The translations under genes were made by a program, and so were the position numbers. The notes under the pieces were generated by a model that had not been told where the DNA came from, did no database searches, and saw only the letters and a list, made by a program, of their open reading frames with translations. This document shows, piece by piece, positions 25,631 through 34,237 of a stretch of DNA of 64,000 nt. Origin of the DNA: Granulosicoccus antarcticus IMCC3135 (GTDB taxonomy: Bacteria; Pseudomonadota; Gammaproteobacteria; Granulosicoccales; Granulosicoccaceae); the NCBI RefSeq assembly GCF_002215215.1, contig NZ_CP018632.1, positions 1,918,501-1,982,500 on the forward strand, read 5' to 3'. How positions within the stretch are numbered: position 1 is the first letter of the stretch; each line of letters begins with the position of its first letter.

Positions 25631-26926
25631 CTAGTAGTCGAAGTTTCCTAGTTGACTGGCGAGATACCCACTTGTATTGTTAAGGTTCGTAACAACCAGA
25701 TCCATGGCTGTAAACTGGGCTCTCAAACGGGTGCTGATTTTATCCAGCCTGTATTCAAGCCGATCTATCTGATCGTCAATATTACTTTGGCGTGTTGCAA
25801 CGCCATCTTCTCTGATGGAGAGAATGCCGCCAGCTCCCGTATATTCATCGACAAGATCTCCAAATCGTGCAGCAAGACCCGAATCGGATTTGGCAAAGGC
25901 TTCTACGAAACGACTGACGCCGTCATCCAGTGCGCTGTTATACGAAGTGTCATCAACACTCAGTGTTCCGTAACGATCAAAAGTAAAGCCCATTTCACGA
26001 GCGGTCGTGCTGTCTCCGTTGCCTAGATCAATCTCATCCAGGAAGGCGGATCGTATGCGAGATTCAACACCACTTGGTAGTTGGTCACCTTGCAGTTCTG
26101 TATCGGAAAGATTGTTCAGAGTGCTGACCATCGAGTTGTATTTCACCACAAACTCGTCAACAGATTCTCGCAAGGATGTCGTATCGCGGGCGGTACTCAG
26201 TGTCGATTTTCCTACGCCTGTCAGGTTGAGAGTCACACCTTCGATCACGTCGGATATAGTATTGGAGGAGCTTGTAACCGAAAATCCGTGAACTATCAGG
26301 CTGGCATCAGTTGCTTCAGTAACTTCGGTAAAACCGGCATCGGTATTGGCTCCGGCACGTGTGACATCAATTTTCCCTTCAGTACCAGAATCCTTTGCGG
26401 TCAGAATCATGCGGCTGCCGCCATCTACATTGATGATGCTCGCAGAGACAGTTGTATTGTCTATTGAGTCATTGATGGCGTCACGTAATGCCAGCAAGGT
26501 AGAGTTGCCGTTATCAATGACTATTTCGAATTGATTGTCACCTGAAGAGAACTTCATGGTTCCCTGGGTTACCGCCGCCTCCTCGGATGCATACGATTCA
26601 CTGGATAGCCTGTGATTGGTTGCAAGTGCCAATACTTCTACATCAAGATTCTCCGGTATATCGCCACCAGAGGATACGGCAGTAAATACCTCCTCATCAC
26701 TACTGGTGGCGACAAACGCTCCGAACTTTTCATCACTCGCCATGGTATCAACGGCTGTATTGAAACCACTCAGTGCACTCTTGACTGTGCCGTACGCACT
26801 TAACTCAACATCAAGCGCTGCACGCTTGACGTTGAGTTTGTCCACCGGTTGGCGTTCAATTGCGTCAAGCTGCGTCAAGATGCTTTCGACATCTATTCCT
26901 GAGCCTACTCCAGCTGCTGTAATCAT
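25631..26926 (-). CDS. fliD: Flagellar filament cap protein FliD
   Basis: Forms the cap under which flagellin polymerises. The 431 residues show the N-terminal FliD domain (GVGSGIDVESILTQLDAIER) and the C-terminal coiled coil (IDRLEYRLDKISTRLRAQFTAMD) that fits in the filament. GAGGG lies before the ATG. A hairpin separates it from the upstream flagellin gene on the same strand, so it may be partly served by read-through. Confidence 0.96.
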   Translation of the reverse strand: MITAAGVGSGIDVESILTQLDAIERQPVDKLNVKRAALDVELSAYGTVKSALSGFNTAVDTMASDEKFGAFVATSSDEEVFTAVSSGGDIPENLDVEVLALATNHRLSSESYASEEAAVTQGTMKFSSGDNQFEIVIDNGNSTLLALRDAINDSIDNTTVSASIINVDGGSRMILTAKDSGTEGKIDVTRAGANTDAGFTEVTEATDASLIVHGFSVTSSSNTISDVIEGVTLNLTGVGKSTLSTARDTTSLRESVDEFVVKYNSMVSTLNNLSDTELQGDQLPSGVESRIRSAFLDEIDLGNGDSTTAREMGFTFDRYGTLSVDDTSYNSALDDGVSRFVEAFAKSDSGLAARFGDLVDEYTGAGGILSIREDGVATRQSNIDDQIDRLEYRLDKISTRLRAQFTAMDLVVTNLNNTSGYLASQLGNFDY

Positions 26927-26956
26927 TTTTCATACCCTCTTGACGAGTGGCGAGAG

Positions 26957-26980
26957 CCTCAGGAGTCAATGCTCCTGAGG
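26957..26980 (-). terminator. Hairpin after flagellin gene 1
   Basis: Perfect 9-bp stem CCTCAGGAG/CTCCTGAGG with a 6-base loop, 22 bases after the first flagellin stop. No T-run follows on the minus strand, so termination is likely partial; it could also stabilise the flagellin mRNA end. Confidence 0.6.
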
Positions 26981-27002
26981 TAGATTCGAATCGTTATCCG
27001 TA

Positions 27003-27815
27003 TTATCCCAGGAGCTGCAGAACGCTCTGAGGCGCAGAGTTGGCCTGAGACACCATGGCATTACCGGCTTGCTGCAGAATCTGCGAACGAGTCATGTTGG
27101 CAGTTTCTACCGCGAAGTCAGCATCCACGATACGACCACGTGCTGCTGCCTGGTTTTCCATACCAATCTGCAGATTGTTGATGGCACTTTCAAAACGACT
27201 CTGGACCGCACCGAAATCTGCACGTGAAGAAGTAACATCATCTATCATTGTGTCGATTGCAGTGATGGCCGATGCGGCGGCACTAACGGTTGTTACATCC
27301 TGGACCATTGATGCAATTGCTGTCAGTGAGATAGACAGTGTGTTGTTCGTCGAGTTGTTGGCTCCAACCTGGAAAACCACCTCAGCACCTGATGCGGCAT
27401 TCAGCACAGACTGACCGTTATAAACAGTAGTCTCACCAATTCGTGTGATCTCTTCATTCAATTGCTGAAATTCAGCATCCAGGTTGAGTCTGTCAGAGTC
27501 AGAGTTGGTGCCGTTTTTGGACTGAACAGCTAGCTCTCGCATGCGTTGCAGCATGTTGCCCGCTTCCTGCAATCCACCTTCAGCAGTCTGAGCCAGAGAG
27601 ATACCATCGTTCGCATTTCGAATGGCGACATTCATACCTCGAACCTGGGTATTCATACGCTCGGCAATAGCAAGGCCAGCCGCATCATCCTTGGCGCTGT
27701 TGATTCGCAAGCCGGAACTCAAGCGTTCCATAGAGGTTGACAGTGAGGACTGTGACTTGGAGAGGTTTCTCTGAGCCGTCAGTGACATGACGTTCGTGTT
27801 GATTGTTTGAGCCAT
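27003..27815 (-). CDS. fliC: Flagellin, copy 1
   Basis: Filament subunit of 270 residues, a short flagellin made almost only of the D0/D1 core. N-terminus [20 protein letters not shown] and C-terminus [12 protein letters not shown] are conserved with copies 2 and 3; the middle (about 135-200) differs. The frame is open for 54 more codons upstream, but the start at MAQ is chosen because the upstream sequence is the shared leader and is read in other frames before copies 2 and 3. It lies head to head with copy 2. Confidence 0.97.
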   Translation of the reverse strand: MAQTINTNVMSLTAQRNLSKSQSSLSTSMERLSSGLRINSAKDDAAGLAIAERMNTQVRGMNVAIRNANDGISLAQTAEGGLQEAGNMLQRMRELAVQSKNGTNSDSDRLNLDAEFQQLNEEITRIGETTVYNGQSVLNAASGAEVVFQVGANNSTNNTLSISLTAIASMVQDVTTVSAAASAITAIDTMIDDVTSSRADFGAVQSRFESAINNLQIGMENQAAARGRIVDADFAVETANMTRSQILQQAGNAMVSQANSAPQSVLQLLG

Positions 27816-27853
27816 TCTCGTATATACCTGTAGTTGGAAGAGTTCCTTGTTTA

Positions 27854-27875
27854 AAGAGATGCGCCGCCTTCTCCT
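27854..27875 (-). other. Conserved leader hairpin, flagellin 1
   Basis: In the 5' leader AGGAGA pairs with TCTCTT around a 10-base loop. The same hairpin occurs before flagellins 2 and 3. The wider leader, with CAGGAG, CAAGGA and ACAGG, contains GGA-type motifs that CsrA could bind. Confidence 0.5.
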
Positions 27876-27914
27876 GAAGTAGTTCATTGAAGAACATTGT
27901 GCGCATGGAGTAGG

Positions 27915-27955
27915 TATCGGATGCAGCGGCCTCTTTCTGTAGGGAACTACGTCAA
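27915..27955 (-). promoter_or_regulatory. Shared flagellin promoter block, copy 1
   Basis: TTGACGTAGTTCC-CTACAGAAA, then CATCCGATA, is conserved before all three flagellin genes. CCGATA resembles the sigma-28 -10 (GCCGATAA); the -35 match is imperfect. The -10-like element lies about 100 bases before the flagellin ATG. Confidence 0.6.
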
Positions 27956-28300
27956 ATTCCGAGAACAGAATTCGCAAATTTCAGCGGTATGAATACGTAG
28001 ATATGAGGTGTTTAGGCCGCCATTGATGTTGCCAATGGCTGTATCCCAAAGAATCAGGCGAAAATGATGAATATGTTTTTTGCACGTAAAAACCACGAAC
28101 ATGCAATGCACAATAAATTTGCGATAGGGCAGGTGAGGCGATCACTATCCATATATGGGAAATCAATCAAGTATGCTTCGGTTTCCTGGATTTTATTAAT
28201 TGACTTAATAGAGTAAAACGCTGAGCAATACTTTTCGTGCACTAACTAATCCGTAAATATGAAAAATATCGAGCATTATTTTCGAGTTCTGTTCTCATAA
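27956..28300. other. Spacer between divergent flagellin genes, no gene seen
   Basis: A/T-rich stretch between the two promoter blocks. No credible coding sequence is seen on either strand. It is the segment that would flip if the inverted flagellin arms recombined. Confidence 0.6.
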
Positions 28301-28342
28301 CTTGACGTGGTTCCTTACAGAAAAAGCAAGCTGCATCCGATA
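28301..28342 (+). promoter_or_regulatory. Shared flagellin promoter block, copy 2
   Basis: Same arrangement as before copy 1: TTGACGTGGTTCC, TTACAGAAA, then CATCCGATA with CCGATA at 28337-28342. The predicted transcript start lies at about 28350, close to an ATG at 28351. Confidence 0.6.
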
Positions 28343-28381
28343 GCCACTCCATGCGCACAATGTTCTTCATTGAACTACTTC

Positions 28382-28403
28382 AGGAGAAGGCGGCGCATCT
28401 CTT
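28382..28403 (+). other. Conserved leader hairpin, flagellin 2
   Basis: AGGAGA (28382-28387) pairs with TCTCTT (28398-28403) around AGGCGGCGCA. The leader from about 28350 to 28440 is nearly identical to that of copy 1. Confidence 0.5.
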
Positions 28404-28440
28404 TAAACAGGGAACTCTTCCAACTACAGGTATAAAGAGA

Positions 28441-29253
28441 ATGGCTCAAACAATCAATACGAACGTCATGTCACTGACGGCTCAGAGAAATCTCTCCAAG
28501 TCACAGTCCTCATTGTCAACTTCTATGGAACGCTTGAGTTCCGGCTTGCGAATCAACAGTGCCAAGGATGATGCGGCCGGCCTTGCTATCGCCGAGCGCA
28601 TGAATACTCAGGTTCGAGGTATGAATGTGGCCATTCGAAACGCCAACGATGGTATTTCGCTGGCTCAGACTGCTGAAGGTGGACTGCAGGAAGCGGGCAA
28701 CATGCTGCAACGTATGCGGGAACTGGCTGTTCAGTCCAAGAACGGTACTAACTCGGATTCAGACAGAGCTAACCTGGATGCTGAATTTCAGCAATTGAAT
28801 GAAGAGATCACACGAATTGGTGAGACTACCGTCTATAACGGTCAGTCTGTGTTGAACGCATCGGCTGGTGCTGCCGTTGTTTTCCAGGTTGGAGCCAATA
28901 ACGCTTCGAACAATACGCTGTCTATTGAACTGACGGCAATTGCATCAATGACCGAAAACGTAACATCTGTTGCTGGTGCGGCCGCGGCTATTGACGCTAT
29001 TGATACGATGATCGATGAGGTCACTAGTTCACGTGCTGATTTCGGTGCGGTTCAAAGTCGTTTTGAAAGTGCCATCAATAACCTGCAAGTAGGTATGGAA
29101 AACCAGGCCGCAGCACGTGGCCGTATCGTGGATGCGGATTTCGCGGTAGAAACTGCGAATATGACTCGTTCGCAGATTCTGCAGCAAGCGGGTAATGCCA
29201 TGGTGTCTCAGGCCAACTCTGCGCCTCAGAGCGTTCTGCAGCTCCTGGGATAG
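28441..29253 (+). CDS. fliC: Flagellin, copy 2
   Basis: Filament subunit of 270 residues, almost identical to copy 1 at both ends and different in the middle (about 135-200). An in-frame ATG 30 codons upstream would extend it, but the corresponding leader before copies 1 and 3 is in another frame, so MAQ at 28441 is taken as start. A perfect hairpin follows the stop. Confidence 0.97.
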   Translation: MAQTINTNVMSLTAQRNLSKSQSSLSTSMERLSSGLRINSAKDDAAGLAIAERMNTQVRGMNVAIRNANDGISLAQTAEGGLQEAGNMLQRMRELAVQSKNGTNSDSDRANLDAEFQQLNEEITRIGETTVYNGQSVLNASAGAAVVFQVGANNASNNTLSIELTAIASMTENVTSVAGAAAAIDAIDTMIDEVTSSRADFGAVQSRFESAINNLQVGMENQAAARGRIVDADFAVETANMTRSQILQQAGNAMVSQANSAPQSVLQLLG

Positions 29254-29280
29254 TAAGTAACTGATACAGGCTCGAAGCTG

Positions 29281-29305
29281 CTTCAGGGGCCTTGTGCCCC
29301 TGAAG
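29281..29305 (+). terminator. Hairpin after flagellin gene 2
   Basis: Perfect 10-bp stem CTTCAGGGGC/GCCCCTGAAG with loop CTTGT, 27 bases after the stop, followed by TGTTTA. The arms resemble those after flagellins 1 and 3. Confidence 0.7.
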
Positions 29306-30031
29306 TGTTTATCAAGCGATGGAGTGTGATGATAGGAAGTTCATATTTGTATTGTACTAATTGAATTTATCTCGTAAATAGACGCAATGATGTTCTCTGC
29401 ATACTGATAAGTTTGCGGTATCGAGAAACACAACAATGCCTCGCACCACCCGGTCAAGTGAGCCTGCATTGTTCAAGTAGTGGCAGATTCGCTCAATAGA
29501 CAAGCGAACACGTGCTGGCGTTCTTCCACTGGCAGAGTTGCTTGAACACTGTTGAACATGAAAGCAGAGCTTGTCTCATGTCGCCCGCTATCGAGGGCCA
29601 GGGATTATGCGTCCAGACTGACTGCCGCCGTCTGAAAACGAGTTGATCCTCGCCATCATTCTCAATCAACGCGTGTTGATACCGCCATGTTGATGAGAGG
29701 TAGGTTCGAGCTGGAATTATCTCAGGCTGGATTTTAAGTCTGTTGCAGCATATCCAGAGAGCTCACCTGGGTTCAAAACATGTAGTGAAATCCCGCACAT
29801 TAACTCAGTCTGCCTGGGCTCGTGTTTGTGCTTTCTGGAGCGAAAATCTGCACTTTTGACTTCGACTACTGACAATATTATTGAGTTCCGTGCCAACTCT
29901 GATTTTGAAGACAAGGAAGGACATCGGGTGTGACCGCATCGTTATAGAGAGGCGTTCCATTGCTGTGAACTGTGATGAATAGCAAGCAGTGTACGTAATA
30001 GCAATGTCATTGCCGAGTGCTGTTCTCGTAA
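29306..30031. other. Gap between flagellins 2 and 3, no convincing gene
   Basis: About 725 bases without a supported gene. A 43-codon stop-to-stop stretch on the minus strand (29476-29604) has protein-like composition but no clear start or family. It may be decayed coding sequence. Confidence 0.5.
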
Positions 30032-30073
30032 CTTGAGGTAGTTCTCTACAGGAAGACACCGTAACATCCGATA
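30032..30073 (+). promoter_or_regulatory. Shared flagellin promoter block, copy 3
   Basis: TTGAGGTAGTTCT, CTACAGGAA, then CATCCGATAA (CCGATA at 30068-30073). It is more diverged than the other two, but the spacing is kept and the -10-like element is closer to the sigma-28 consensus. Confidence 0.6.
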
Positions 30074-30112
30074 AACTTTTTATGTGTGCAGTGTTCAGTA
30101 ATGTACTACTTC

Positions 30113-30134
30113 AGGAGAAGGCGCCACATCTCTT
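30113..30134 (+). other. Conserved leader hairpin, flagellin 3
   Basis: AGGAGA (30113-30118) pairs with TCTCTT (30129-30134); the loop differs by three bases from copy 2. A later ATACAGGAATAA just before the gene resembles a CsrA site and contains the ribosome-binding site. Confidence 0.5.
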
Positions 30135-30170
30135 CAAACAGGGAACTCTTCGATACAGGAATAAATTAAA

Positions 30171-30980
30171 ATGGCACAAACAATCAACACGAACGTCATG
30201 TCACTGACGGCCCAGAGAAATCTCTCCAAGTCACAGTCATCACTATCGACCTCGATGGAGCGTCTCAGCTCCGGACTACGAATCAACAGCGCTAAAGATG
30301 ATGCGGCGGGGCTTGCTATCGCTGAGCGCATGAATACTCAGGTGCGAGGTATGAATGTCGCCATTCGAAACGCCAATGATGGTATTTCTCTGGCTCAGAC
30401 TGCTGAAGGTGGATTGCAGGAAGCGGGCAACATGCTGCAACGCATGCGTGAATTGGCGATTCAGTCCAAAAATGGCACCAACTCAGAATCTGACAGGGCT
30501 AACCTGGATGCTGAGTTTCAGCAATTGAATGAAGAGATTACACGAATTGGGGAAACCACCGTTTATAACGGTCAAGCTGTATTAAACGACTCAGGTTCTG
30601 AAGTGGTTTTCCAGGTTGGAGCCAACAACGCTTCGAACAACACTCTGTCCATTTCATTGACAACAATAGCCGCAACGAGTGGAACTGTATCAACCGTTAC
30701 TGCTGCTTCTGATGCTATTACAGCAATTGATTTGATGATCGATGAAGTCACTACTTCACGAGCAAACTTCGGTGCGGTTCAAAGTCGTTTTGAAAGTGCC
30801 ATCAATAATCTACAAATAGGTATGGAAAACCAGGCGGCAGCACGTGGCCGTATCGTGGATGCTGATTTCGCGGTAGAAACTGCGAATATGACTCGTTCAC
30901 AGATTCTGCAGCAAGCGGGTAATGCCATGGTGTCTCAGGCTAACTCAGCGCCTCAAAGCGTTCTGCAACTCCTGGGATAA
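30171..30980 (+). CDS. fliC: Flagellin, copy 3
   Basis: Third filament subunit, 269 residues, one residue shorter than copies 1 and 2. The first 125 and last 75 residues are nearly the same as in the other two; the middle is distinct. CAGGA upstream of the ATG serves as ribosome-binding site. The gene stands alone on the plus strand before the convergent flg operon, with its own promoter block and a trailing hairpin. Confidence 0.97.
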   Translation: MAQTINTNVMSLTAQRNLSKSQSSLSTSMERLSSGLRINSAKDDAAGLAIAERMNTQVRGMNVAIRNANDGISLAQTAEGGLQEAGNMLQRMRELAIQSKNGTNSESDRANLDAEFQQLNEEITRIGETTVYNGQAVLNDSGSEVVFQVGANNASNNTLSISLTTIAATSGTVSTVTAASDAITAIDLMIDEVTTSRANFGAVQSRFESAINNLQIGMENQAAARGRIVDADFAVETANMTRSQILQQAGNAMVSQANSAPQSVLQLLG

Positions 30981-31021
30981 TTTGGTTGGTACAGTATTAG
31001 TATAGGAGAGATCTACCTCAG

Positions 31022-31054
31022 GCCTCAGGGGCACGGACCATCGACCTCTGAGGC
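31022..31054 (+). terminator. Hairpin after flagellin gene 3
   Basis: GCCTCAGGGG pairs with CCTCTGAGGC (9 of 10) around a 13-base loop, 41 bases after the stop. No clear T-run. It lies between convergent genes. Confidence 0.55.
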
Positions 31055-31400
31055 TCTGCACACTTGTCAAGAGTGCATCAGGCCCGTTTGAAAGCGCATG
31101 TTCGCGGGTCCAGGGAGGTTTTTACCAGCAGGACTATTCGCTGAAGTCGAAGGCTATGATGAAATGGTATTGTGTGAACAGTCGACACCAAGAATTATCT
31201 ATTCTGAATTCCGGTGTTTGAACGCGCACGTTGATTGGTCGTAATCTTATCGAAAGATACAACTCGATGCTGATTGCAATCAGCGCTACGATAGCGCAAA
31301 GAGCCGTGGGGCTAGGCTGGTTGATCAATTCCGGGTAAAGATGATCGGATGAGAACCCTGAATGCTGACATGCACAACGTTATGAGATGTTCCCAGGGGT
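31055..31400. other. Convergent intergenic stretch, no gene seen
   Basis: About 345 bases between flagellin 3 and the end of flgL. No convincing gene, repeat or RNA on either strand. Confidence 0.5.
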
Positions 31401-32351
31401 CTAGATATAATTGAACATCGATAAGCTTTGTATGCTGCTATAGGTTTGTTGCAGAATTTCCAGAGAGGTTGTTTGTGTTTGAAGGCTGGTAATGGCCTCT
31501 GCAATATCAATGTCTTCTACCTCAGATCGTGTTCGTTCAATCTGGAGGGAGATGTTTGCATTCTCTTCGCGACTATTGTCAACGCTGTTGAGTCGCGTGC
31601 CCACTCGGGCTCTGGCTGTATTGATATGATCGAGCCCACTATCCAGATTGGCGATGGTATCGTTAATGGTCTGTTGCATCGCAGCTTTTTCTGTTTCAGT
31701 GACAGGTGAGCTTCCGAGCGCTTCAATAAACTTGCCCAGGGTTGCAAACAGGTCCTGACTGCCACCACTTGAACCGTTCGAAACATCGGGTATCCGCATA
31801 AACGTTTCTATGCCTGAATCGCCAGTTTGTATTGTACGTCCCAGGCCGATCGTCAGCTGTTGTGCGTCGCTGTTACCGTTGTAGGTAACTTGAGTTCCAG
31901 ATGTAAATGGTGGCGTTTCGGTATTTGATCCACCAAACAGAAAATTACCGAAGCTGTCACGTGAGTTTGCCAGATCATATAATTCGGAGAGGGCAAGCTG
32001 GGCTTCTGCATCGTGAGCTGCTCGTGTGTAATCATCCGTTGTGCCACTGTTAGCGCTCAAGGCCAGATCACGAACGTTCATGAGAATATTGGCGGTGCCT
32101 GTCAATGCTGATTCTTCAAGAGCAAGTTGGGATTCCGCAGATGATGCATTCCGTTGATATTGTTCAAGCTGACTTTCTGCTTCTTGCATCTTGACAATAT
32201 GTGCCGCCTGAGCTGGGTCATCAGACGGTGTGTTGACCCGCTTGCCAGTGCTTATCTGAGTTTGCACTTTGGCAAGCTCATTTTGCTTTTGCACCAGATC
32301 GGTAGCAATTCTGGAAGCCAGAACATTAGAGGAAATGCGTGAATTGATCAT
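31401..32351 (-). CDS. flgL: Hook-filament junction protein FlgL
   Basis: Second hook-filament adaptor. The 316 residues have a flagellin-like N-terminus (MINSRISSNVLASRIATDLV, STGKRVNTPSDDP) and C-terminus (SLEILQQTYSSIQSLSMFNYI region). The ATG overlaps the flgK stop (ATGA). It is the last gene of the flgB-L operon. Confidence 0.96.
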   Translation of the reverse strand: MINSRISSNVLASRIATDLVQKQNELAKVQTQISTGKRVNTPSDDPAQAAHIVKMQEAESQLEQYQRNASSAESQLALEESALTGTANILMNVRDLALSANSGTTDDYTRAAHDAEAQLALSELYDLANSRDSFGNFLFGGSNTETPPFTSGTQVTYNGNSDAQQLTIGLGRTIQTGDSGIETFMRIPDVSNGSSGGSQDLFATLGKFIEALGSSPVTETEKAAMQQTINDTIANLDSGLDHINTARARVGTRLNSVDNSREENANISLQIERTRSEVEDIDIAEAITSLQTQTTSLEILQQTYSSIQSLSMFNYI

Positions 32352-34237
32352 CGGACGGCTCCCAATATGGTTTGAAACATCTCATCAGCTGTGGTGATGA
32401 TTTTTGCGGCTGCCTGGTAGGCTTGCTGGTACCGAGTCAAGTCAATGGCTTCTTCGTCCAGGCTGACACTTTGAACCGATTGCTGTCTTTCTATGGCATT
32501 GTCTTTCAAGGACTCAAGTGCACTGGCTCGTGTCATGGCGGCGTTTGTCTGGGAACCGACTTTCGAAACCAGGGTGCCGTAGGCGTCATTGAACGTCTGG
32601 GTTCCGGCTACCAGCGTTTCCTGTTGCATATCAGCCAGAGCAAGCCCGTTACTGTTATCGCCTTTTCCAAGGGTATTGGGTTCAATGTGGTGAATATCAC
32701 CGGCCGCTGCATCATCCGAGATAGAGACTTCCCAGCCATTGAAGTTAATGGGGTCGCCAGACGTGTATGTTTGCAACGCTTGCAGTGTAGCGCCTGATGC
32801 ATCATGAATTTCGTAGCTGTTTTCCGAAGTGAACACTATGTCGACAGGGTCTTGCAACGATCCGTTTGCCGCATCGACAACCTTGGCACTGCTGATTCGG
32901 GATTCACCGGTATTCGCTATATCGCTGCTGGTCGTAAGCTGACCCGCGACTGCCAGTTTATCAACGTCGGTAATGACTGTAGAGATCTGTCCGGCGGCTC
33001 GTCCGGTTGCGGAAATAACAAAGGTATCTCCTACTGCAGCACCGCTTGTCATGGTCAACTCCAGACCATCCAGTAGCAAGGTGTTTGAACTGCCTGTTGT
33101 CTCTTCACCATCAGAGCTGCGCGTTGCTGTGTAGTTTGCGCCGTCAAATCTGACGAGATAATCTGTTGCCTCCAGAGCACCTGAATCCGTAATCGCGGCA
33201 GTAATCGCGCCTGAGCCAGTGTTACGGCTATTGGAATACACTTGAGGGGTAGGGACCTCGAACAGATCGGTGCCTACATTTCCATCCAGATCCAAACCAC
33301 TACCGTGTTGTTGATTGAGTGTATCCGCCATGGTTAATGCAAGACGTCCCAGATCGTTCATTGCAGGGCGCAGCGTCTGATTGGCAAACTCGGCCAAACC
33401 ACCAATTTCTCCACCTTGTAGCTGAGTGTCAATGGTCTTTTCAGAGCCTTCCTTGCCAATCTGGATTTGCAGTCTGTCAGGGTAGGTGTCATCGGGCGTT
33501 GTCTTGATATTCTGCGCGGTACTGCCAATAACCAGGGCAATACCTTTTCCCATGAATACGTTGAGCGCTCCGCTTTCATGACTAATCGTGTCTATTTCTA
33601 CATATTTGGACAGTTCGTTTATCAGTCTGTCACGCTGGTCCATAAGGTCATTGGTTGCGGAGGCACTCGTGGACTTGCCAGAGCTCATGACTTGTTTGTT
33701 GACCAGGGCGATGGACTCGGCCAATTCTCCCACTGTCGTTACAGCAGCTTTAGTGCGGTCATTGACTTCAGTCTGGATGTCATCCAGTTGCGACTGCATA
33801 CTCTGGAAGCGGTCTGTTAGTTGATTAGTCGCGTCCAGAGCCACTTCACGTGCTGCAATGGATGAAGGGTCCGTATTGACATCCTGTATGGCATTGAAGA
33901 AATCACTCATGGCTGGTCCAACGCTGGAACCGTCGGTCGCAACAAGACTGTCCAAACGGCTGGCCATGACCTGGTGAGTCAGTTGCTCTTCGTAAGCACT
34001 GGTAGAGGAATTTACACGTGCGGTAGCGAATTCGTCATGTATCCGCTCAATGCCTGCAACGCTGACACCGCTACCGGGCTGGTTATACAGTCCAGTGTTG
34101 CCAGGTACGCCTTCCAGGTCTACACGTTGACGTGCATAACCTTCGGTGTTGACGTTGGCTATGTTATGTGAGGTGGTTCCCAGTGCTCGCTGGAAGGCGA
34201 AAAGGGCGGATTTACCAGTGTTGAGTATGTCAGTCAT
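32348..34237 (-). CDS. flgK: Hook-filament junction protein FlgK
   Basis: First hook-associated protein. The 629 residues start MTDILNTGKSALFAFQRALG with the rod/hook signature (TTSHNIANVNTEGYARQRVD) and end with the conserved helix pair (LTRYQQAYQAAAKIITTADE). The ATG overlaps the flgJ stop. Length is typical. Confidence 0.96.
   Translation of the reverse strand: MTDILNTGKSALFAFQRALGTTSHNIANVNTEGYARQRVDLEGVPGNTGLYNQPGSGVSVAGIERIHDEFATARVNSSTSAYEEQLTHQVMASRLDSLVATDGSSVGPAMSDFFNAIQDVNTDPSSIAAREVALDATNQLTDRFQSMQSQLDDIQTEVNDRTKAAVTTVGELAESIALVNKQVMSSGKSTSASATNDLMDQRDRLINELSKYVEIDTISHESGALNVFMGKGIALVIGSTAQNIKTTPDDTYPDRLQIQIGKEGSEKTIDTQLQGGEIGGLAEFANQTLRPAMNDLGRLALTMADTLNQQHGSGLDLDGNVGTDLFEVPTPQVYSNSRNTGSGAITAAITDSGALEATDYLVRFDGANYTATRSSDGEETTGSSNTLLLDGLELTMTSGAAVGDTFVISATGRAAGQISTVITDVDKLAVAGQLTTSSDIANTGESRISSAKVVDAANGSLQDPVDIVFTSENSYEIHDASGATLQALQTYTSGDPINFNGWEVSISDDAAAGDIHHIEPNTLGKGDNSNGLALADMQQETLVAGTQTFNDAYGTLVSKVGSQTNAAMTRASALESLKDNAIERQQSVQSVSLDEEAIDLTRYQQAYQAAAKIITTADEMFQTILGAVR

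Larger units (their letters stand above)
27003..29253. repeat. Long inverted repeat formed by flagellin genes 1 and 2
   Basis: The left arm (about 27003-27975, flagellin 1 plus leader) and right arm (about 28285-29253, flagellin 2 plus leader) are inverted copies. They are nearly identical over the leader and both gene ends, less so in the central coding part. A spacer of about 310 bases lies between. Confidence 0.85.

Noticed and set aside
28351-28440. 30-residue N-terminal extension of flagellin 2
   Set aside because: The matching leader before flagellins 1 and 3 is in another frame relative to the gene, and flagellins start at MAQTIN.
29476-29604. Minus-strand 43-codon open stretch as a gene or transposase fragment
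   Set aside because: Too short, no start signal, and no recognisable family.
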